A stretch of DNA of 25,058 bases. Source: Fluviibacter sp964498255 (GTDB lineage: Bacteria > Pseudomonadota > Gammaproteobacteria > Burkholderiales > Rhodocyclaceae). The position numbers were made by a program, and so were the translations under genes. Location: positions 1 to 25,058 of the forward strand of contig CAZCGW010000027.1 of the NCBI GenBank assembly GCA_964498255.1. Reading direction: 5' to 3'. Numbering within the stretch: position 1 is the first letter of the stretch; each line of letters begins with the position of its first letter. The notes under the pieces are model-generated. The model did not search any database. It had not been told where the DNA came from and saw only the letters and a program-made list of their open reading frames with translations. This document shows positions 21,769 through 25,058 of this stretch, piece after piece.

Positions 21769-21790
21769 GGCAAAACAACTGCGTTTTGCC
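21769..21790 (+). other. 5'-UTR hairpin of dnaK
   Basis: GGCAAAAC and GTTTTGCC form a perfect 8-bp stem with a 6-nt loop (AACTGC) just downstream of the expected transcription start. No U-tract follows. The Shine-Dalgarno AGGA (about 21821) lies outside it, within a small GGAT-AAGA-ATCC repeat. A protective 5' hairpin or thermosensing element is possible but not shown. Confidence 0.5.
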
Positions 21791-21832
21791 CAAATAAATC
21801 AACGACTCACTAAAAAATAAGGATAAGAATCC

Positions 21833-23755
21833 ATGGGAAAAATTATCGGTATTGACCTCGGCACCACCAACTCGTGCGTTTCCGTCATGGAAAACGGCAC
21901 GCCGAAAGTCATTGAAAACGCTGAAGGCGCTCGCACCACCCCATCGATCATCGCTTACACCAACGATGGCGAAGTACTGGTTGGCGCACCCGCCAAACGC
22001 CAAGCGGTTACCAACCCAAAGAACACGCTGTACGCTATCAAGCGTCTGATCGGTCGTCGTTTCGAAGACAAAGAAGTCCAGAAAGACATCAGCCTGATGC
22101 CATTCAAGATCACCAAGGCCGACAATGGTGACGCATGGGTAGAAGCGCTCGACAAGAAAATGGCGCCGCAGCAGGTATCTGCTGAAGTGCTGCGCAAGAT
22201 GAAGAAGGCCGCTGAAGACTATCTGGGTGAAGAAGTCACCGAAGCCGTAATCACGGTACCGGCCTACTTCAACGACAGCCAGCGCCAAGCTACCAAAGAT
22301 GCCGGTCGTATCGCCGGTCTGGACGTTAAGCGCATCATCAACGAACCTACCGCAGCCGCACTGGCATTTGGTCTGGATAAAAAAGAAGGCGATCGCAAGA
22401 TTGCCGTATTCGACCTGGGCGGCGGCACCTTTGATATCTCGATCATCGACATCTCGGAAATCGACGGCGAACACCAGTTTGAAGTACTGTCGACCAACGG
22501 CGACACATTCCTGGGTGGCGAAGACTTTGACCAGCGTCTGATCGACTACATCGTCACCGAATTCAAGAAAGAATCCGGCGCCGACCTGAAGACCGACGTA
22601 CTGGCACTGCAACGCCTGAAAGAAGCCGCTGAAAAAGCCAAGATCGAACTATCGTCGGCGCAACAGACCGAAATCAATCTGCCGTACATCACGGCCGATG
22701 CCAGCGGTCCTAAGCACCTGACCATGAAGATCACCCGTGCCAAGTTTGAAAGCCTGGTCGATGATCTGATCGAGCGCACCATTGCGCCTTGTGTCACCGC
22801 CATGAAAGATGCCGGTTGCTCGGCTTCGGACATCAGCGATGTCATTCTGGTGGGCGGTATGTCCCGCATGCCAAAGGTACAAGACAAGGTGAAGGAAGTC
22901 TTCGGCAAAGAGCCCCGCAAAGACGTTAACCCGGACGAAGCCGTTGCTGTTGGTGCTGCCGTTCAGGGCGGCGTGCTGCAAGGCGATGTTAAAGACGTGC
23001 TACTGCTCGACGTGTCGCCACTCACCCTGGGTATCGAAACCCTGGGCGGCGTGATGACCAAGCTGATTCCAAAGAACACCACCATCCCAACCAAGGCCAG
23101 CCAGGTCTTCTCAACGGCTGATGACAATCAGTCTGCGGTAACCATCCACGTCCTGCAAGGTGAACGTGAAATGGCTAACGGCAACAAGAGCCTGGGTCAG
23201 TTCAACCTGGAAGGCATCCCTTCGGCCCCACGTGGCACGCCGCAGATCGAAGTTACCTTTGACATCGACTCGAATGGCATCCTGCACGTTTCCGCCAAAG
23301 ACAAGCAATCCGGCAAAGAAAACAAAATCACCATCAAGGCCAACACCGGCCTGTCGGAAGAAGAAATCCAGCGCATGGTTAAAGATGCTGAAGCCAATGC
23401 GGCCGAAGATCACAAAGCCCGTGAACTGGCCGATGCCCGTAATGGTGGCGATGCCGCTGTTCACAACGTTCGCAAGATGTTGAACGAACTGGGTGACAAA
23501 GTCCCGGCTGATGAAAAGGCCAAGATCGAAGCCGCTGCCAAGGAAGTGGAAGACGCTGTCCGTGGCACCGACAAAGCCGAGATCGAGAAAAAGGCAGAAG
23601 CCCTGATGCAGGCATCGCAAGCCCTGGCCCAACTGGCCGGTGGTGAAGGTGAAGGCGCTCCGGGTGCTGCAGCCGGTGGCAATGCCGATGCCGGCAAGCA
23701 ACCAGACGGTGATGTTGTTGACGCCGAATTCACGGAAGTAAAAGACAAGAAGTAA
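21833..23755 (+). CDS. dnaK: molecular chaperone DnaK (Hsp70)
   Basis: DnaK is the ATP-dependent Hsp70 chaperone of the cytoplasm. The nucleotide-binding domain (about residues 1-385) starts GKIIGIDLGTTNSCVSVME and contains NEPTAAALAFG, DLGGGTFDISI and ILVGGMSRMP. The interdomain linker DVLLLDVSPLTLGIE and substrate-binding domain (about 390-505) follow, then the helical lid and a Gly/Ala-rich region ending in the conserved DVVDAEFTEV motif. At 640 residues it is full length. The ATG has AGGA nine nt upstream. It has its own sigma-32 promoter and ends in a strong terminator before dnaJ. Confidence 0.99.
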   Translation: MGKIIGIDLGTTNSCVSVMENGTPKVIENAEGARTTPSIIAYTNDGEVLVGAPAKRQAVTNPKNTLYAIKRLIGRRFEDKEVQKDISLMPFKITKADNGDAWVEALDKKMAPQQVSAEVLRKMKKAAEDYLGEEVTEAVITVPAYFNDSQRQATKDAGRIAGLDVKRIINEPTAAALAFGLDKKEGDRKIAVFDLGGGTFDISIIDISEIDGEHQFEVLSTNGDTFLGGEDFDQRLIDYIVTEFKKESGADLKTDVLALQRLKEAAEKAKIELSSAQQTEINLPYITADASGPKHLTMKITRAKFESLVDDLIERTIAPCVTAMKDAGCSASDISDVILVGGMSRMPKVQDKVKEVFGKEPRKDVNPDEAVAVGAAVQGGVLQGDVKDVLLLDVSPLTLGIETLGGVMTKLIPKNTTIPTKASQVFSTADDNQSAVTIHVLQGEREMANGNKSLGQFNLEGIPSAPRGTPQIEVTFDIDSNGILHVSAKDKQSGKENKITIKANTGLSEEEIQRMVKDAEANAAEDHKARELADARNGGDAAVHNVRKMLNELGDKVPADEKAKIEAAAKEVEDAVRGTDKAEIEKKAEALMQASQALAQLAGGEGEGAPGAAAGGNADAGKQPDGDVVDAEFTEVKDKK

Positions 23756-23757
23756 CA

Positions 23758-23774
23758 CCGGATTACCGATCCGG
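23758..23774 (+). other. small hairpin between dnaK stop and its terminator
   Basis: CCGGAT and ATCCGG form a 6-bp perfect stem with a 5-nt loop, two nt after the dnaK stop and one nt before the main terminator stem. It has no U-tract of its own. It may stabilise the mRNA 3' end or be fortuitous. Confidence 0.4.
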
Positions 23775-23775
23775 C

Positions 23776-23803
23776 GGGGGCAAGGGTAACCTTGCCCCCT
23801 TTT
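23776..23803 (+). terminator. intrinsic terminator between dnaK and dnaJ
   Basis: GGGGGCAAGG and CCTTGCCCCC form a perfect GC-rich 10-bp stem closed by the GNRA-type loop GTAA and followed by TTTT. The U-tract is short but the stem is strong. It should reduce read-through from dnaK into dnaJ. Confidence 0.85.
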
Positions 23804-23842
23804 GCATTCTCAATATTTGATTCGAACTGAAGCCGAACTGCT

Positions 23843-24970
23843 ATGTCTAAACGCGATTACTACGAAATTCTGGGTGTTAACAAAGGTGCCTCCGATGATG
23901 AGCTTAAAAAAGCCTATCGCCGCCTGGCCATGAAATACCATCCGGACCGTAACCCCGACGACAAATCAGCCGAAGCCCAATTCAAAGAGGTCAAAGAGGC
24001 TTACGAAATCCTCACCGACCCGAACAAACGCGCCGCCTACGACCAGTATGGCCACGCCGGCGTAGACCCTTCAATGGGGCACGGCGGATTCGGTGGTGGC
24101 GCTGGCGGTTTCGACTTCGGCAACATCTTCGAAGAAATCTTCCGTGGCGGCGGCGGTGGTTTCGGCGGTGGTCGTGGCGGACGTAGCCAGGTCTACCGTG
24201 GCGCCGATCTGCGCTACGACCTGGAAATCACGCTGGAAGAAGCCGCCAAAGGCTCGCAAACCCGCATCCGTATTCCTACCGAAATTAACTGTGGCACCTG
24301 TAAAGGCAGTGGTGCCAAGGCCGGTACAAGTGCAACAACCTGCGGCACCTGTAAAGGTAGCGGCCAGGTCCGTATGCAACAGGGCTTCTTCTCGGTACAG
24401 CAGAGCTGCCCACATTGCCATGGCTCGGGCAAAGTCATCGAAGACCCGTGTACCGACTGCCACGGCCGTGGTCGCAAGCGCGAAAACAAAACCCTGGAAA
24501 TCAAAATCCCGGCCGGAGTTAATGAAGGCGACCGTATCCGCCTATCAGGTGAAGGTGAAGCCGGTGTTAATGGCGGCCCCTCTGGTGACCTGTATGTACA
24601 GATCAGCCTGCGCCAGCACGAACTCTTTACGCGTGATGGCGACGACCTGCATTGCGAAATCCCCATCACCATGACCACTGCTGCACTGGGTGGCGACATT
24701 GACGTGCCAACCCTGGATGGCACCGCTAGCCTACGCATACCGGACGAAACGCAAACCGGCAAAATCTTCCGCCTGCGCGGCAAAGGCATTACCGGCATGC
24801 GCAGCGGTGTCGCGGGCAACCTGTATGTTCACGTAACCGTAGAAACCCCCGTCAACCTGAACGGCGAACAGAAAGAACTGCTGCGCAAGCTTCAGGAAAG
24901 CATGGGCGAACACCACTCACCGCAAGAAGGTGGCTGGCAGCAGAAGCTGAAGAACTTCTTTAGCAGCTGA
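23843..24970 (+). CDS. dnaJ: molecular chaperone DnaJ (Hsp40)
   Basis: DnaJ delivers substrates to DnaK and stimulates its ATPase. It is a full type I J-protein of 375 residues: J-domain 1-70 with HPD at 33-35, a Gly/Phe-rich region about 76-110, and a zinc-binding domain about 150-210 with four CxxCxGxG repeats (CGTCKGSG twice, CPHCHGSG, CTDCHGRG). The C-terminal client-binding domains follow. The ATG at 23843 begins MSKRDYYEILGV; only a weak GAAG lies upstream. No clear promoter was found in the 39 nt between the dnaK terminator and the gene, so it may depend on read-through or on a promoter inside dnaK. Confidence 0.99.
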   Translation: MSKRDYYEILGVNKGASDDELKKAYRRLAMKYHPDRNPDDKSAEAQFKEVKEAYEILTDPNKRAAYDQYGHAGVDPSMGHGGFGGGAGGFDFGNIFEEIFRGGGGGFGGGRGGRSQVYRGADLRYDLEITLEEAAKGSQTRIRIPTEINCGTCKGSGAKAGTSATTCGTCKGSGQVRMQQGFFSVQQSCPHCHGSGKVIEDPCTDCHGRGRKRENKTLEIKIPAGVNEGDRIRLSGEGEAGVNGGPSGDLYVQISLRQHELFTRDGDDLHCEIPITMTTAALGGDIDVPTLDGTASLRIPDETQTGKIFRLRGKGITGMRSGVAGNLYVHVTVETPVNLNGEQKELLRKLQESMGEHHSPQEGGWQQKLKNFFSS

Positions 24971-24986
24971 TCGTTTCCGAACGCCC

Positions 24987-25024
24987 AAAGATCAAGAGCC
25001 ACCTGCTGGTGGCTCTTGATCTTT
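24987..25024 (+). terminator. strong terminator after dnaJ
   Basis: A perfect 17-bp stem (24987-25003 with 25008-25024) closed by a TGCT loop starts 16 nt past the dnaJ stop. The outer pairs are A-T, so the 3' arm ends in CTTT and gives a short U run on either strand. It would end the dnaJ transcript and could also serve a convergent gene beyond the window. Confidence 0.85.
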
Positions 25025-25058
25025 AATCAACTTACGTCTGCTATCGACCCTAAGCGGA
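25025..25058. other. window end with no recognisable feature
   Basis: The last 34 bases after the dnaJ terminator show no start of a gene, repeat or promoter that can be supported. Confidence 0.5.

Noticed and set aside
18740..21832. Search for a standard CIRCE element upstream of hrcA, grpE or dnaK
   Set aside because: No TTAGCACTC/GAGTGCTAA pair was found; only the degenerate repeat at 18767-18787 is reported.
21692..22612. 306-codon open frame on the minus strand opposite grpE/dnaK
   Set aside because: It is antisense to the conserved DnaK ATPase domain; the translation is Phe/Val/Gly-rich with no family resemblance, as expected for the complement of a codon-biased gene.
23111..23758. 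215-codon minus-strand frame opposite the dnaK 3' half
   Set aside because: Antisense shadow of dnaK with no start signal and no recognisable domain.
24060..24185. GGC/GGT-rich repetitive tract in dnaJ
   Set aside because: It encodes the normal Gly/Phe-rich region of DnaJ and is not a separate repeat element.
1..25058. Neisseria-type DNA uptake sequence as a lineage marker
   Set aside because: No full 10-base uptake word was noticed on either strand by eye; only partial look-alikes.
1..25058. Mobile elements, CRISPR arrays, toxin-antitoxin or defence genes
   Set aside because: All coding space is filled by intact housekeeping genes in conserved order, with short gaps and no direct repeats, transposase or integrase.

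Overview
The window is a stretch of bacterial core chromosome. Base composition is moderate, the protein families are proteobacterial, and the gene order is one familiar from Betaproteobacteria. One block reads fur | bamE-dapB-carA-carB-greA | yhbY | rlmE-ftsH-folP-glmM-tpiA-secG-tRNA-Leu-nuoABCD, and beside it lies nadK-recN | hrcA-hemH-grpE-dnaK-dnaJ. The order Neisseriales (Chromobacteriaceae or Chitinibacteraceae type) fits the FtsH, CarA and Fur sequences best, but this is inferred from memory of the families and the genus cannot be named. No copy of the Neisseria-type DNA uptake word was noticed. No insertion sequence, prophage, integrase, CRISPR array or secretion/toxin locus is visible, and no intergenic gap exceeds about 130 bp.

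Layout. Positions 1-15576 are almost entirely minus strand. From upstream to downstream they carry bamE-dapB (outer-membrane assembly lipoprotein, lysine/diaminopimelate synthesis), carA-carB-greA (carbamoyl phosphate, transcript cleavage factor), rlmE-ftsH (23S rRNA methyltransferase, membrane protease), folP-glmM (folate, peptidoglycan precursor), tpiA, secG, a tRNA-Leu(GAG), and nuoA-nuoB-nuoC-nuoD (complex I; nuoD runs off the left edge). The only plus-strand gene in that block is yhbY, divergent from rlmE and convergent with greA. fur is divergent from bamE. recN and nadK form a minus-strand pair divergent from hrcA. From 18866 to the end, hrcA, hemH, grpE, dnaK and dnaJ are all on the plus strand and form a heat-shock cluster with ferrochelatase inside it.

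Regulation is the most informative part. grpE and dnaK each have a near-consensus sigma-32 promoter with the same 14-nt spacer, and the grpE promoter overlaps the 3' end of hemH. dnaK ends in a strong intrinsic terminator before dnaJ, and dnaJ ends in a 17-bp-stem terminator. No perfect CIRCE element is present although hrcA is; a degenerate CIRCE-like inverted repeat with the exact 9-nt spacer lies between nadK and hrcA. hrcA itself looks leaderless. tpiA has a promoter followed by a terminator-like hairpin in its leader, folP begins directly behind the strong ftsH terminator, and carA has a structured leader with an uncertain start codon.

I found no candidate for a wholly new multi-gene system here. 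The findings are regulatory details of otherwise ordinary housekeeping genes.
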